Assembly: GCF_000428485.1 (NCBI RefSeq)
Contig: NZ_AUAA01000007.1
Location: 61,900-125,899 of the forward strand
DNA length: 64,000 bases
From: Epilithonimonas tenax DSM 16811
Lineage (GTDB): Bacteria > Bacteroidota > Bacteroidia > Flavobacteriales > Weeksellaceae
Reading direction: 5' to 3'
Below, one piece after another: positions 39,579-48,747 of this stretch (position 1 is its first letter; every line of letters starts with the position of its first letter). Below the pieces are notes generated by a model. That model worked only from the letters and a program-made list of their open reading frames with translations, was not told the origin of the DNA and searched no databases. The translations under genes were made by a program, and so were the position numbers.

Positions 39579-40913
39579 TTAGAAAGGATATTCGTAAATC
39601 TCTGATTCGTGGAAGAATGGATTTCCTGTCGGCATCAGTTTCAGTTTTGACAAAGCTGTCATCACTGCAAAAACAAATAGACCAACTACGAAAATGAATG
39701 CACCTAGTACCAAGAATAGCATTGAAATGTTATTCCAGTAAGGGCCAACTGTTCCTGGCATTACCATATTGAAGTAATCTACAGCGTGACCAAAGATGAC
39801 CACACAAGCCATAAACGTCACCACTTTGTAATTTCTCTTGATACTACTGCTTACTAAAACCAATAGTGGCACAAGGAAATTGATCACAAGCATAGGCAAG
39901 AATGTCGGTTTGTAATACTCGAATCTACCGAAGAAGTAATTGATCTCTTCAGGAATGTTCGCATACCAATACAACATAAACTGACAGAACCATAGGTAAC
40001 TCCATAGCATACTTGTTGCAAATAAAAATTTACCAAGATCGTGAAGGTGGTTGTTATTGAACTGAGGATAAACCCCTTTTTTCTTGATGTAAACACTCAC
40101 CAAAATGATACAGGCCACTGCAGTTGACAAACAACTTACCATAGAATACCAGATGTAAAGTGTAGAATACCAGTGTGGATCAATAGACATCAACCAATCC
40201 CAAGCCCAAGCGGCAGATGCAAACCCGAAGAATGCGATATAGCCGACGTTCCAGCTGTATAAACTAGCATATATCTTTCGGTCTCCTTTGTTCTCATCTA
40301 CTTTCTTAGAAATACTTTTCAGTTTCCATACAAAGAATGAAGCTCCTAATGTATAAATCAAAGTTCTAATGAAGTAAAAAGGAATATTAAGGAATTTTGA
40401 TTTTTCGTATAAAATCACATCAAATTCCGGCGAATTGGGATCAGTAAGATTCGGATCCATCCAATGGAACAAATGACCTTGATGTGTAATATTCAGAATG
40501 GTAATAATAATCAGCAGTGCGCCTCCATAAGGAATGAAAGAAGCAACGGCTTCCATAACTCTTGTTACAATAATAGACCAACCTGCGTGAGCCGCGTGCT
40601 GAATACTATAAAAGAACAATGCACAACAGCTGATTCCGAAGAAGAATACTGCAAATGTATGAATTGCTGCCAAAGGCTGATTATGGATCTGGTGTTTTGC
40701 GTGCTCCAAATGTGCATTTTGATCCTGAGGACCAACCAACTCACTAGAATGAGAAGGCGTATCGTGTCCTTTGGAATGAACAGACTCCATCCAATGTGAA
40801 ATTGCCGTATCATCCAATCCGTGGTTAAGAGCATAACCAATCCCGAATAAAACAACTCCTACAACAATGAGTATGATAGAATACAATTTTAATTTAGGTG
40901 AAAAACTATACAT
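39579..40913 (-). CDS. actF: Alternative complex III subunit ActF (quinol:cytochrome c oxidoreductase membrane subunit)
   Basis: 444 residues with about ten membrane helices and an early His-rich periplasmic loop (HSKGHDTPSHSSELVGPQDQNAHLEHAKHQ, in parts). The core GFASAAWAWDWLMSIDPHWYSTLY and FCQFMLYWYANIPEEINYFF is the NrfD/ActF signature of ACIII. It is one of two related polytopic subunits (with ActC) forming the quinol-binding and proton-path part of the complex. It is the last gene of the act operon, 12 bases after actE. Confidence 0.92.
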   Translation of the reverse strand: MYSFSPKLKLYSIILIVVGVVLFGIGYALNHGLDDTAISHWMESVHSKGHDTPSHSSELVGPQDQNAHLEHAKHQIHNQPLAAIHTFAVFFFGISCCALFFYSIQHAAHAGWSIIVTRVMEAVASFIPYGGALLIIITILNITHQGHLFHWMDPNLTDPNSPEFDVILYEKSKFLNIPFYFIRTLIYTLGASFFVWKLKSISKKVDENKGDRKIYASLYSWNVGYIAFFGFASAAWAWDWLMSIDPHWYSTLYIWYSMVSCLSTAVACIILVSVYIKKKGVYPQFNNNHLHDLGKFLFATSMLWSYLWFCQFMLYWYANIPEEINYFFGRFEYYKPTFLPMLVINFLVPLLVLVSSSIKRNYKVVTFMACVVIFGHAVDYFNMVMPGTVGPYWNNISMLFLVLGAFIFVVGLFVFAVMTALSKLKLMPTGNPFFHESEIYEYPF

Positions 40914-40925
40914 TTTTTTCTTTTT

Positions 40926-41645
40926 TTATTTAGCATTGGTTTTAGCTTCCGGTGCAGTTGCAGTAGAAGTTTTTTCTGTCGTAGCTGTAGCAGTTGCTGC
41001 TGGAGTTGCCGTCTTGGCGAGACTTGGCGCTTTAAATGCATTATAAACATACAATGCCACTCTCCATCTGTCTCCTACATTAAGTTGTCCTGCATAAGAT
41101 CCCATCGCGTTTCTACCATTAGTCAATACGTAATGAATAGATCCTATGGTGATATCTCTGTCTGCGTATGCAGGAACGCCCGCATAAGCTCCGCTTTTGA
41201 CGATGGGCCCTTGTCCGTCACCACCAGTACCATGACAAGCTGAACAAGTGTGATCAAACAACACTTTACCTCTTGCCAAATCTTTTTCAAAATTTTCGGC
41301 TTTCAGAGGAGAAGCTGTGATCAATCTGGATGCATCGTAGCCTGCATTATACTCGTCAACATTTTTTGGTAAGGTCTCTTCGCTGATAACTCCATCTCTG
41401 TTCTGAGGCACTGTCCCTACTATAGGCGACAAACCTGTTTCACCATTTCTGGAAGCAAATGCAGGGATTTCATTTTCGTGATCAGAGTATGCATCTTTAG
41501 CTTTCATCAAAGGATCATAAGCTACAGGAAAATACATATCTGGAAAATATACCAAAGGTGGATTATCTTTTGGACCACCGCAAGAATTTAGTAAAACAGT
41601 AGTTAAACCAAAGATCGCCGTCAATTTTAATATATTATTCTTCAT
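40926..41645 (-). CDS. actE: Alternative complex III subunit ActE, monohaem cytochrome c lipoprotein
   Basis: About 239 residues from ATG 41645 (an ATG at 41654 overlaps the actD stop). The signal TAIFGLTTVLLNSCGG is a lipobox with lipidated cysteine. FDHTCSACHGTGGDGQGPIV near 145 is the CxxCH haem site, and NAMGSYAGQLNVGDRW supplies the axial methionine. The tail is Ala/Thr/Lys-rich (KTATPAATATATTEKTSTAT) and disordered. It passes electrons from the complex towards cytochrome oxidase or soluble cytochrome c. Confidence 0.92.
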   Translation of the reverse strand: MKNNILKLTAIFGLTTVLLNSCGGPKDNPPLVYFPDMYFPVAYDPLMKAKDAYSDHENEIPAFASRNGETGLSPIVGTVPQNRDGVISEETLPKNVDEYNAGYDASRLITASPLKAENFEKDLARGKVLFDHTCSACHGTGGDGQGPIVKSGAYAGVPAYADRDITIGSIHYVLTNGRNAMGSYAGQLNVGDRWRVALYVYNAFKAPSLAKTATPAATATATTEKTSTATAPEAKTNAK

Positions 41646-41646
41646 C

Positions 41647-42168
41647 TTAAGCATCTTTAACTGTTATTTCTTCAACACCTGTATCAATTAACAGTTGTTT
41701 TATCGTATCAACATCATCAGAAACAAACTCCATCATGAATTTGTCATCAGTCGTTCTTGGATCTGGATTCTGAGGTTTTGCGCCTGGATACATCTTATTT
41801 CTAATAAGGAAAGTAAGAGACATCAAGTGAGCTGAACAGAATACCATCAATTCAAACATTGGATCTACGAAGGCCGGCATATTGTGAACCCAGTCAAATG
41901 CAGGCTTACCTCCAATGTTCTGCGGCCAGTCGTGGTTCATAATCCAAGCGGTTAAAGTAATACCGATCGTCACTCCATAACAAGCATAGATGAATGCTGC
42001 GTCTGAGATTCTGGTTTTCTTTAATCCAAGTGCTTTATCTAGTCCGTGAACAGGAAACGGTGTATACACTTCGTTTATACTGATTCCTTTATCCGTAAAG
42101 GCTTTAACGCCGTGCATCAAATCATCGTCGTCGCCGTAAAGTCCATATATAATTTTAGTGGTGCTCAT
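41647..42168 (-). CDS. actD: Alternative complex III subunit ActD (DUF3341)
   Basis: 173 residues from ATG 42168 (MSTTKIIYGLYGDDDDLMHG), which overlaps actC by 14 bases; a start at 42195 would extend the overlap without conserved residues. HGVKAFTDKGISINEVYTPFPVHGLDKALG is the DUF3341 opening. It is followed by two membrane helices (~58-85 and ~98-118) and the pair WVHNMPAFVDPMFELMVF. It is a small membrane subunit of ACIII without cofactors. Confidence 0.93.
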   Translation of the reverse strand: MSTTKIIYGLYGDDDDLMHGVKAFTDKGISINEVYTPFPVHGLDKALGLKKTRISDAAFIYACYGVTIGITLTAWIMNHDWPQNIGGKPAFDWVHNMPAFVDPMFELMVFCSAHLMSLTFLIRNKMYPGAKPQNPDPRTTDDKFMMEFVSDDVDTIKQLLIDTGVEEITVKDA

Positions 42169-43552
42169 CTCCTTCTTTTGCTTTATAAGTTTCACCGGAA
42201 ATTTTCAAAATACTTTTCAATTCTGCTTGTGCAATTACAGGGAATGTTCTTGCGTACAATAAGAATAATACTGAGAAGAAACCAATCGTTCCTAGATATA
42301 CCCCAACATCAATAATGGTTGGTTTAAACATTGTCCAAGAAGATGGTAAATAATCTCTTGACAAGTTAATTACTATAATGTCAAAACGCTCAAACCACAT
42401 CCCTATATTAATGATCAATGCAATGATGAATGTCCAGAAAATATTAGTTCTCACTTTCTTAAACCAGAATGCTGCAGGAACCACTAAGTTACAAATAATC
42501 AATGCCCAGAAAGCCCACCAGTAAGGACCTGTTGCCGCTCCTGGAGATAGATAAGTAAAATCTTCATATCTAGATCCGGAATACCAACCGATAAAATATT
42601 CTGTCGCATAAGCTACCGTTACCATTCCGCCAGTTACGACAATGACGATGTTCATAATTTCGATATGATACATAGTAATATAGTCTTCTAAGTGGCACAC
42701 TTTTCTAGCGACCAACAGTAGCGTCTGTACCATTGCAAATCCAGAGAAGATAGCTCCTGCTACGAAATATGGTGGATAAATGGTTGAGTGCCATCCTTTG
42801 ATGACCGATGTTGCAAAGTCAAATGATACCGTGGTGTGTACCGAGAATACTAGTGGTGTCGCAAGCCCTGCTAGAACCAAAGATAACTCTTCGAATCTCT
42901 GCCAGTGTTTTGCTTTACCACCCCAACCAAATGCCAGGATCGTATAGATTTTTTTATTGAAAGGCGTTTTTGCTCTGTCTCTGATCATTGCAAAGTCAGG
43001 AATCAATCCCATAAACCAGAATACAACCGAAACTGAGAAATAGGTAGAGATCGCAAATACGTCCCATAGCAATGGTGAGTTAAAGTTCACCCAAAGCGAA
43101 CCAAATTGATTGGGCAATGGGAACACCCAATAGCCAACCCAAACTCTACCCATGTGGATGACCGGGAAGATAGCCGCCTGACAAACCGCGAAGATCGTCA
43201 TCGCTTCTGCAGAACGGTTGACAGACATTCTCCATCGCTGTCTGAATAATAACAGTACGGCAGAGATCAAGGTTCCGGCGTGACCGATACCTACCCACCA
43301 AACGAAATTGGTAATATCCCAACCCCAGTTAATGGTTCTGTTTAGTCCCCATGCACCGATACCGGTTCCGATGGTGTATGCAATACAACCAAATCCGTAA
43401 ACAAACAGAACTAAAGCGGCATACAATGATGCCCACCATAATTTACCTGCGCGTTCTTCGATAGGTCTTGCGATATCCTCTGTGATATCGTGATAAGTCT
43501 TGTGACCAATAATTAAAGGTTCCCTTATCGGAGCTTCGTAATGTCCTGACAT
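42155..43552 (-). CDS. actC: Alternative complex III subunit ActC (NrfD-like)
   Basis: 465 residues and ~10 membrane helices. Characteristic segments are NWGWDITNFVWWVGIGHAGT near 93, RSAEAMTIFAVCQAAIFPVIHMGR near 132, TTVSFDFATSVIKGWHSTIYPPYF near 238 and EYFIGWYSGSRYEDFTYL near 320, all NrfD/ActC. It binds menaquinol at the periplasmic side next to the Fe-S subunit ActB. It starts seven bases after actB and overlaps actD. Confidence 0.95.
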   Translation of the reverse strand: MSGHYEAPIREPLIIGHKTYHDITEDIARPIEERAGKLWWASLYAALVLFVYGFGCIAYTIGTGIGAWGLNRTINWGWDITNFVWWVGIGHAGTLISAVLLLFRQRWRMSVNRSAEAMTIFAVCQAAIFPVIHMGRVWVGYWVFPLPNQFGSLWVNFNSPLLWDVFAISTYFSVSVVFWFMGLIPDFAMIRDRAKTPFNKKIYTILAFGWGGKAKHWQRFEELSLVLAGLATPLVFSVHTTVSFDFATSVIKGWHSTIYPPYFVAGAIFSGFAMVQTLLLVARKVCHLEDYITMYHIEIMNIVIVVTGGMVTVAYATEYFIGWYSGSRYEDFTYLSPGAATGPYWWAFWALIICNLVVPAAFWFKKVRTNIFWTFIIALIINIGMWFERFDIIVINLSRDYLPSSWTMFKPTIIDVGVYLGTIGFFSVLFLLYARTFPVIAQAELKSILKISGETYKAKEGDEHH

Positions 43553-43559
43553 TTTTTAC

Positions 43560-46500
43560 CTATTTATTATTTAAACTTTCTTTTCTGTTTCTAATTTTTG
43601 TATGATAGAACACGTTAGGTTTTGTACCAATTTCTTCTAACAATACGTATTTTCTGTTGCTGTTGAATAAGCTGCGAACTTCTGAAGCTACATCATTCAT
43701 ATCTCCAAACTTCATAGAACCCGTAGAACAAGCTTTAGAACAAGCAGTCTGGAACTCTCCGTCTGCGATCTTTCTGCCGTCTTTTTTAGCTTCAAGAATG
43801 GTAGTCTGAGTCAGTTGGATACACATAGAGCATTTCTCCATTACCCCTCTCGTTCTCGTAACTACGTCTGGGTTAAGAACCATTCTCCCTAGATCATTAT
43901 TCATATTGAAGTCAAATCTATCATTCAACGCATAATTGAACCAGTTGAATCTTCTTACTTTATAAGGACAGTTGTTCGCACAATATCTTGTACCGATACA
44001 TCTGTTGTAAGCCATTTGGTTTTGACCTTGCTTACCGTGTGATGTTGCAGCAACAGGACAAACAGTTTCACAAGGAGCGTGGTTACAGTGCTGACACATG
44101 ACCGGTTGGAAGATCACATCCGGATTATCCGCAGGGTGATTCAAAATACCTTCCGTGAAAGGCCCACCGTATAGTTGAGCAGCATTCAGACCTCTGTCTA
44201 TTTGCTCTTTGGTTTCAATTTTCTCGATTGCAGAATAGTAACGGTCAATTCTCAACCAGTACATATCTCTCGACATTCTAATCTCCTCTTTACCAACAAC
44301 TGCAACGTTGTTTTCTGCCTGGCAAGCTACGACGCATGCGCCACAACCAGTACAAGAGTTAAGATCAACTGATAAGTTAAAGTGAGGCCCATCATTATCA
44401 TCAAAAGAATCCCAAAGATCGACTTTATTCAAAGGAAGTTCGCCTCCAATCGTGTGCATTGCCAAAGGCTTGTTCCACTCATCTGTAGGTTTGTTGATAA
44501 AATCTTCCAAAGAAACTTCTTTAGCGATCTCGTAACGACCCATCAATGTGTTTTGAAGCTGCATTCCTGCAAACTCATAATCTTCTCCGCTTTTTTCAAT
44601 CTTTACATTCGTAAGAACTGTATTGTAACCATCGAATATTGGATACGCATTAACACCTGTTTCGGCCACTTTTCCTGAATTTTTCTTACCATAACCTAAA
44701 GCCAGACCCAGAGATCCTTCAGCTTGTCCAGGCTGGATAAATACAGGCACATCCTTCAACGTCACCCCATTTACAGTTAAGCTAACCAAATCACCGTCCA
44801 ACTGCATTCTTGCATTAAGGCTATTTTCTAGACCTAGAGCTTCTGCATCTTTTGGAGAGATGGTCAGGTAATTATCCCAAGACAATCTGGAGATTGGATC
44901 CGGAAGTTCCATCAACCAAGGGTTGTTAGATTGTGTTCCGTCACCTATGGCCGGTTTTGTATAAAGTTGTAATTCTAATTGGCCAGGTTTGAAAGCTGAT
45001 AATTCTGCAATCGCCTGAGCTGCATTTCCACCTGCATAACTCAATCCTGTAGAAAGACCGCCAGTGGTGAATCCGTTGTAAAGAGTCTTATTGAAAGATT
45101 TCCCTTCGTTAAGCGTTACAGCGTTTGCTTTAAGATAATTGTAGTAATTATTAGAAGGACTGTTTTTACCATTGATCCAAACCAGCAGAGAATCTTCTAC
45201 CTGTCTTGAGGTGTAAATCTTCTGAATCGTAGGCTGCATCAAAGAGTAAGCTCCAGTTTCAGGCGTTATATCGCCCCAAGATTCTAGCCAGTGTGTAAAA
45301 GGAATGACTGCTTTGGAAGCTTTATAAATCTCATTTTTCTTATCTGTAATAGCAACAGAATAAGGAACTTTAGAAATTGCTGCTTTCAGAGCTTCTCCTT
45401 TTGCGTGAGAATAGATTGGGTTGACATTATTAGAAATAAGAACGCCCACTTGTCCGCCATTCAACCAAGAAAGAAACTCGTTGAATCTTGCGTTGTCATA
45501 TTCTTTAAGGAAATTAGCTTTACCTGTGAAAGCTTTAGATCCCAATTTTTGATTGATTAAATGAGCAAGAACGTAAGCCGCTTTTGAACCATCAGCCAAT
45601 ACCACAGCGTTGCTGCCTTTTGCCTGAAGTTCTTTTACGATTTCGGAAGCTGTTTTATCAGCAGTTCCACCGTTCAGTCCATTATAAACTTCTACCAAAG
45701 TTTTGAAAACGGCACTTGGTTTCAATCTGAATCTTGAATCAGCATTGGCACCCGTCAAACTCAAGTTAGACTCTACCTGGATGTGTCTCAACATATCAGG
45801 ACCGGGTTTTCTTGCTTTAGCGTAAGATACTTCTAAACTCGAAGCATTGTAATCGCCTAAGAAATCGGCCTGGAAAGAGACGACTAACTGAGAAGCGCTA
45901 AGATCAATTACCGGCAATGCTCTCTGTCCGAAAACTTCCTGAGCTGCGTCTAATGCTGCAGCATAAGGAATAGCATCATACGTAATAAGTTCTGCAGACG
46001 GATATTTTGTTTTAAAATCTCCGAACAACTTTTTAAAAGTTGGACTTGGGAAAGAGTGCGACAATACCACGATCTTTTTACCATTTGCCTGAGACTCTGC
46101 TAAGCCTTTCAGCACAAAATCATCTACTTTATTAAAATCTGTCTGCTCCTCTCCGTTCAAAGCTGGAGCTTTCACTTTATCATTATCATAAAGAGAAAGG
46201 ACACTCGCCTGCGCTCTTGCATTGGTAGTTCCAAGAGAACCTGCCGCCGGATTGGGCTCGATTTTAATAGGACGACCTTCTCTGGTTTTTACTAAAACAC
46301 TGGAGAAATCAAATCCATCAAAATAGGAAGATGCGTAATAATTTGGAATACCCGGGATGATATCATGCGGTTTTACCACATAAGGGATCGTTTTGATCAC
46401 CGGAGCTTCACAAGCTGCCAATGTAACGGCAGCGGTAGAGAAACCTAATAATTTAAGAAAATCTCTACGAGAAGTTCCTGAATGATGTTCAGCGTCTCCT

Positions 46501-46613
46501 AAGAATTCATCTACCGGAATTTCATTCTGAAATTCTTTCAGCGCCAACTTCCCGTTCAGGGTTGGATCTTTTAGTTCGTGAATACTTCTGAATTGTATTT
46601 TATTTGAAGCCAT
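43560..46613 (-). CDS. actB: Alternative complex III subunit ActB (molybdopterin-like and Fe-S subunit)
   Basis: 1017 residues. A Tat signal is embedded near 48-70 (TSRRDFLKLLGFSTAAVTLA), after an unusual ~48-residue N-terminal extension typical of ActB. The large middle part resembles a molybdopterin oxidoreductase domain without cofactor. The C-terminal quarter holds ferredoxin-type clusters: CTGCGACVVACQAEN, CQHCNHAPCETVCPVAA, CIGTRYCANNCPYKVRR and MEKCSMCIQL. This is the fusion of HybA-like and BisC-like parts seen in ACIII. It lies between actA and actC. Confidence 0.95.
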   Translation of the reverse strand: MASNKIQFRSIHELKDPTLNGKLALKEFQNEIPVDEFLGDAEHHSGTSRRDFLKLLGFSTAAVTLAACEAPVIKTIPYVVKPHDIIPGIPNYYASSYFDGFDFSSVLVKTREGRPIKIEPNPAAGSLGTTNARAQASVLSLYDNDKVKAPALNGEEQTDFNKVDDFVLKGLAESQANGKKIVVLSHSFPSPTFKKLFGDFKTKYPSAELITYDAIPYAAALDAAQEVFGQRALPVIDLSASQLVVSFQADFLGDYNASSLEVSYAKARKPGPDMLRHIQVESNLSLTGANADSRFRLKPSAVFKTLVEVYNGLNGGTADKTASEIVKELQAKGSNAVVLADGSKAAYVLAHLINQKLGSKAFTGKANFLKEYDNARFNEFLSWLNGGQVGVLISNNVNPIYSHAKGEALKAAISKVPYSVAITDKKNEIYKASKAVIPFTHWLESWGDITPETGAYSLMQPTIQKIYTSRQVEDSLLVWINGKNSPSNNYYNYLKANAVTLNEGKSFNKTLYNGFTTGGLSTGLSYAGGNAAQAIAELSAFKPGQLELQLYTKPAIGDGTQSNNPWLMELPDPISRLSWDNYLTISPKDAEALGLENSLNARMQLDGDLVSLTVNGVTLKDVPVFIQPGQAEGSLGLALGYGKKNSGKVAETGVNAYPIFDGYNTVLTNVKIEKSGEDYEFAGMQLQNTLMGRYEIAKEVSLEDFINKPTDEWNKPLAMHTIGGELPLNKVDLWDSFDDNDGPHFNLSVDLNSCTGCGACVVACQAENNVAVVGKEEIRMSRDMYWLRIDRYYSAIEKIETKEQIDRGLNAAQLYGGPFTEGILNHPADNPDVIFQPVMCQHCNHAPCETVCPVAATSHGKQGQNQMAYNRCIGTRYCANNCPYKVRRFNWFNYALNDRFDFNMNNDLGRMVLNPDVVTRTRGVMEKCSMCIQLTQTTILEAKKDGRKIADGEFQTACSKACSTGSMKFGDMNDVASEVRSLFNSNRKYVLLEEIGTKPNVFYHTKIRNRKESLNNK

Positions 46614-46634
46614 TTATACTTCTAATTTTTGATA

Positions 46635-48005
46635 TTAATAATGACATTTACCACACTCAAGACCTCCAATTGCATCTACAGTGATCTTACTTCCTTCACC
46701 ATATTGTTTTTTCAACTTATCATGCAGATTTTTGAAGTATTCTTTATTATAACCGTTATTCATATCTACTTCTGTAGTTCTGTGACACTCTATACACCAT
46801 CCCATTGTGAAGTTGTTTGCCATCTGCACGACATTCATAGTATCGATTTTTCCGTGACAAGCTTTACAAACAACATCTATCTTATTAGCGGCGTCTTTTT
46901 GCTTCGCATTGAATCCATTGATGATCGCCTGCTCACCTGCTACAACGTGCTGCGCGTGATTGAAGTAAACAAAATCCGGCATATTGTGGATTCTTGTCCA
47001 CTCTACAGGTTCTGTTTTACCGGTGTAAGCCTGCTTATCCTCATCCCATCCTACATGCTGATAGATCTTTTTGATCTCCCCTGTATAGAACTCTCTGTCT
47101 TTTCCTGGCTCGATGTATTTCCCTTTGTATTCGGAAATAGATCTGTGACAGTTCATACAAACATTAAGAGAAGGGATCTCAGAAACCTTACCATATTTTG
47201 CACTTGAGTGGCAGAGTTGACAGTCGATTTTATTTTCACCTGCGTGTATCTTGTGAGAGAAATAGATAGGCTGTTCTGGTGCATATCCTTTGTAAACACC
47301 TATCCACATCAACCAGTTCCAAACACCATAAACTGCAAATAATGCCAGAAGACCAACCAATCCTTTTCCAACAAAGCTGTATTTTTCATACAGTGCGGAG
47401 AAAGAAGTCACTCTTGTAGAATTAAGTTCTGACAATTCCGGTGTCTGTTGTATTTTAACCAACTGACGGATCTTGATCAACAGCCAGAACAACAAACCTG
47501 CAATCGCAATCAATGCTGCAATGACAATTTTGGAATTCAACTGCTGTGCTTTTTGAGCTTCGATAGACGCGGTGTCATCCGTTGCGCCCGCTGCTGCTTT
47601 ATCGTCAGCTGCTGGTTCCTCTTTTGGCGGATCAGTCGTATATGCTAAGATATCATCAATATCAGCATCCGAAAGTTTCCCTTCGAAAACCTGCATCGCA
47701 ACCTTTCCATTTTCTTCATAGATCTTGTTTGCGTAAGCATCGCCAGATGCTCTAAGCTTCTCGTTATTGCTGATCCATTTGTGCAGCCAGTCGGTATCTT
47801 GACCATCTTTTTTGACTTTTTCAACAACACCGCCCAGTGCAGGTCCTACCACTTTCTTATCCAACGCGTGACAAGCAGTACAGTTAGCCTTAAAGAGCTC
47901 CTGTCCTTTTTTCGGATCGCCTTGTGCATAAACGGAAGCGCCGGTTGATAACAATAAACTAATTGCTATCAGACCCTTTTTGTAATGCTTTCTCCAACTA
48001 ATCAT
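46635..48005 (-). CDS. actA: Alternative complex III subunit ActA, hexahaem cytochrome c
   Basis: 456 residues. The N-terminal signal (~1-27) is followed by a monohaem cytochrome c domain with NCTACHALDKKVVGPALGG. An acidic Ala-rich linker, a membrane helix (KIVIAALIAIAGLLFWLLIK, ~158-177), and a second helix near 215 come next. Five more haem sites follow: CQLCHS, CMNCHR, CKACHG, CIECHR and CGKCHY. Six CxxCH in total, the fused arrangement I know from Bacteroidota ACIII. A TATTTTTG -7 box precedes it. Confidence 0.94.
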   Translation of the reverse strand: MISWRKHYKKGLIAISLLLSTGASVYAQGDPKKGQELFKANCTACHALDKKVVGPALGGVVEKVKKDGQDTDWLHKWISNNEKLRASGDAYANKIYEENGKVAMQVFEGKLSDADIDDILAYTTDPPKEEPAADDKAAAGATDDTASIEAQKAQQLNSKIVIAALIAIAGLLFWLLIKIRQLVKIQQTPELSELNSTRVTSFSALYEKYSFVGKGLVGLLALFAVYGVWNWLMWIGVYKGYAPEQPIYFSHKIHAGENKIDCQLCHSSAKYGKVSEIPSLNVCMNCHRSISEYKGKYIEPGKDREFYTGEIKKIYQHVGWDEDKQAYTGKTEPVEWTRIHNMPDFVYFNHAQHVVAGEQAIINGFNAKQKDAANKIDVVCKACHGKIDTMNVVQMANNFTMGWCIECHRTTEVDMNNGYNKEYFKNLHDKLKKQYGEGSKITVDAIGGLECGKCHY

Positions 48006-48056
48006 TTATATAATCTTGGGTTAGTAAATTCTATTGAGTAACTAGATTCAATTCCG

Positions 48057-48064
48057 CAAAAATA
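48057..48064 (-). promoter_or_regulatory. -7 box of the alternative complex III operon
   Basis: TATTTTTG read on the minus strand (48064-48057), followed by C, fits TAnnTTTGY. The transcript would begin near 48050, giving a leader of ~45 bases before the actA ATG. No TTTG occurs 19 bases upstream, so the -33 part is weak or absent. Confidence 0.5.
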
Positions 48065-48146
48065 GCACTTTAACAAAAATTAAGACGACCTTATCGGGTG
48101 GTTTTTGTCAAATCTAATTAATTTGTAACTGTTCTAAATAAGAGCG

Positions 48147-48177
48147 TTTGTGTTTCCATCAATTTATTTTAAATTTG
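48147..48177 (+). promoter_or_regulatory. Consensus promoter of the SPOR-domain gene
   Basis: TTTG (48147-48150), exactly 19 bases, TAAATTTG (48170-48177) followed by C: a perfect Bacteroidota promoter, 17 bases before ATG 48195. It is divergent from the act operon. Confidence 0.8.
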
Positions 48178-48194
48178 CTGAAAATAAATATTAA

Positions 48195-48704
48195 ATGAAC
48201 AATCTCCTCAAGCTTTTCATCATCGCAACCGTATTCTCTTTTTACCAAATTGATGCTCAATACATTGTGAAGAAAGACACCCTCACAGGAACAGAGCTTT
48301 CCTTCTCTTTGGATGAGCGTATAAACGATGCTTTGGAAAAAGTAGAAGGCCATTGTAACCGCTCTACGCACACGACTGTAAAGGCACCGCCAAAAATTCT
48401 AGTCGCCAACAGAGAGCTCACAAATGCCGAAATCTGTAGAAAAAACCCTAAAATCATGGGCTATAAAATACAGGTTGTCGTGGTTAAAAGCAATGAACAG
48501 GCTACGAAGATCAGCACAGAGTTCAGAAATAATTTCCGAAATCTGAAAGTGGAGAAAGATGCTTCATTGAGACCAAATTACAAGATATTGGCCGGAAGTT
48601 ACTTTTCAAAACAAAGCGCCGCCGACGATCTCAGAAATATAAAAAGGCTTTACCCATCGGCAATGGTCATACCATACGCTGTGTTTTGTGTAGAAGCAAA
48701 ATAA
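48195..48704 (+). CDS. Secreted SPOR-domain protein
   Basis: 169 residues, signal peptide ~1-21 (FIIATVFSFYQIDAQ). The C-terminal ~80 residues form a SPOR-like repeat: MGYKIQVVVVKSNEQATKIS near 96, then YKILAGSYFSKQSAADDLRN and LYPSAMVIPYAVFC. SPOR domains bind denuded glycan strands at division sites. The middle part contains HCNRST and ELTNAEICRKNPKIMGY; three or more cysteines may form disulfides. It has its own promoter and terminator. Confidence 0.85.
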   Translation: MNNLLKLFIIATVFSFYQIDAQYIVKKDTLTGTELSFSLDERINDALEKVEGHCNRSTHTTVKAPPKILVANRELTNAEICRKNPKIMGYKIQVVVVKSNEQATKISTEFRNNFRNLKVEKDASLRPNYKILAGSYFSKQSAADDLRNIKRLYPSAMVIPYAVFCVEAK

Positions 48705-48719
48705 ATCAAATAGAGAGAC

Positions 48720-48747
48720 AATACCTTTAGATTCTGAAGGTATTTTT
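48720..48747 (+). terminator. Bidirectional terminator between the SPOR gene and the membrane protein gene
   Basis: AATACCTT (48720-48727), loop TAGATTCTG, AAGGTATT (48737-48744), then TTT. It lies between two convergent genes (stops at 48704 and 48746). Confidence 0.7.

Noticed and set aside
46629..47207. 192-codon plus-strand open frame opposite actA
   Set aside because: The minus-strand product has six CxxCH haem sites in order; the opposite frame is a shadow.
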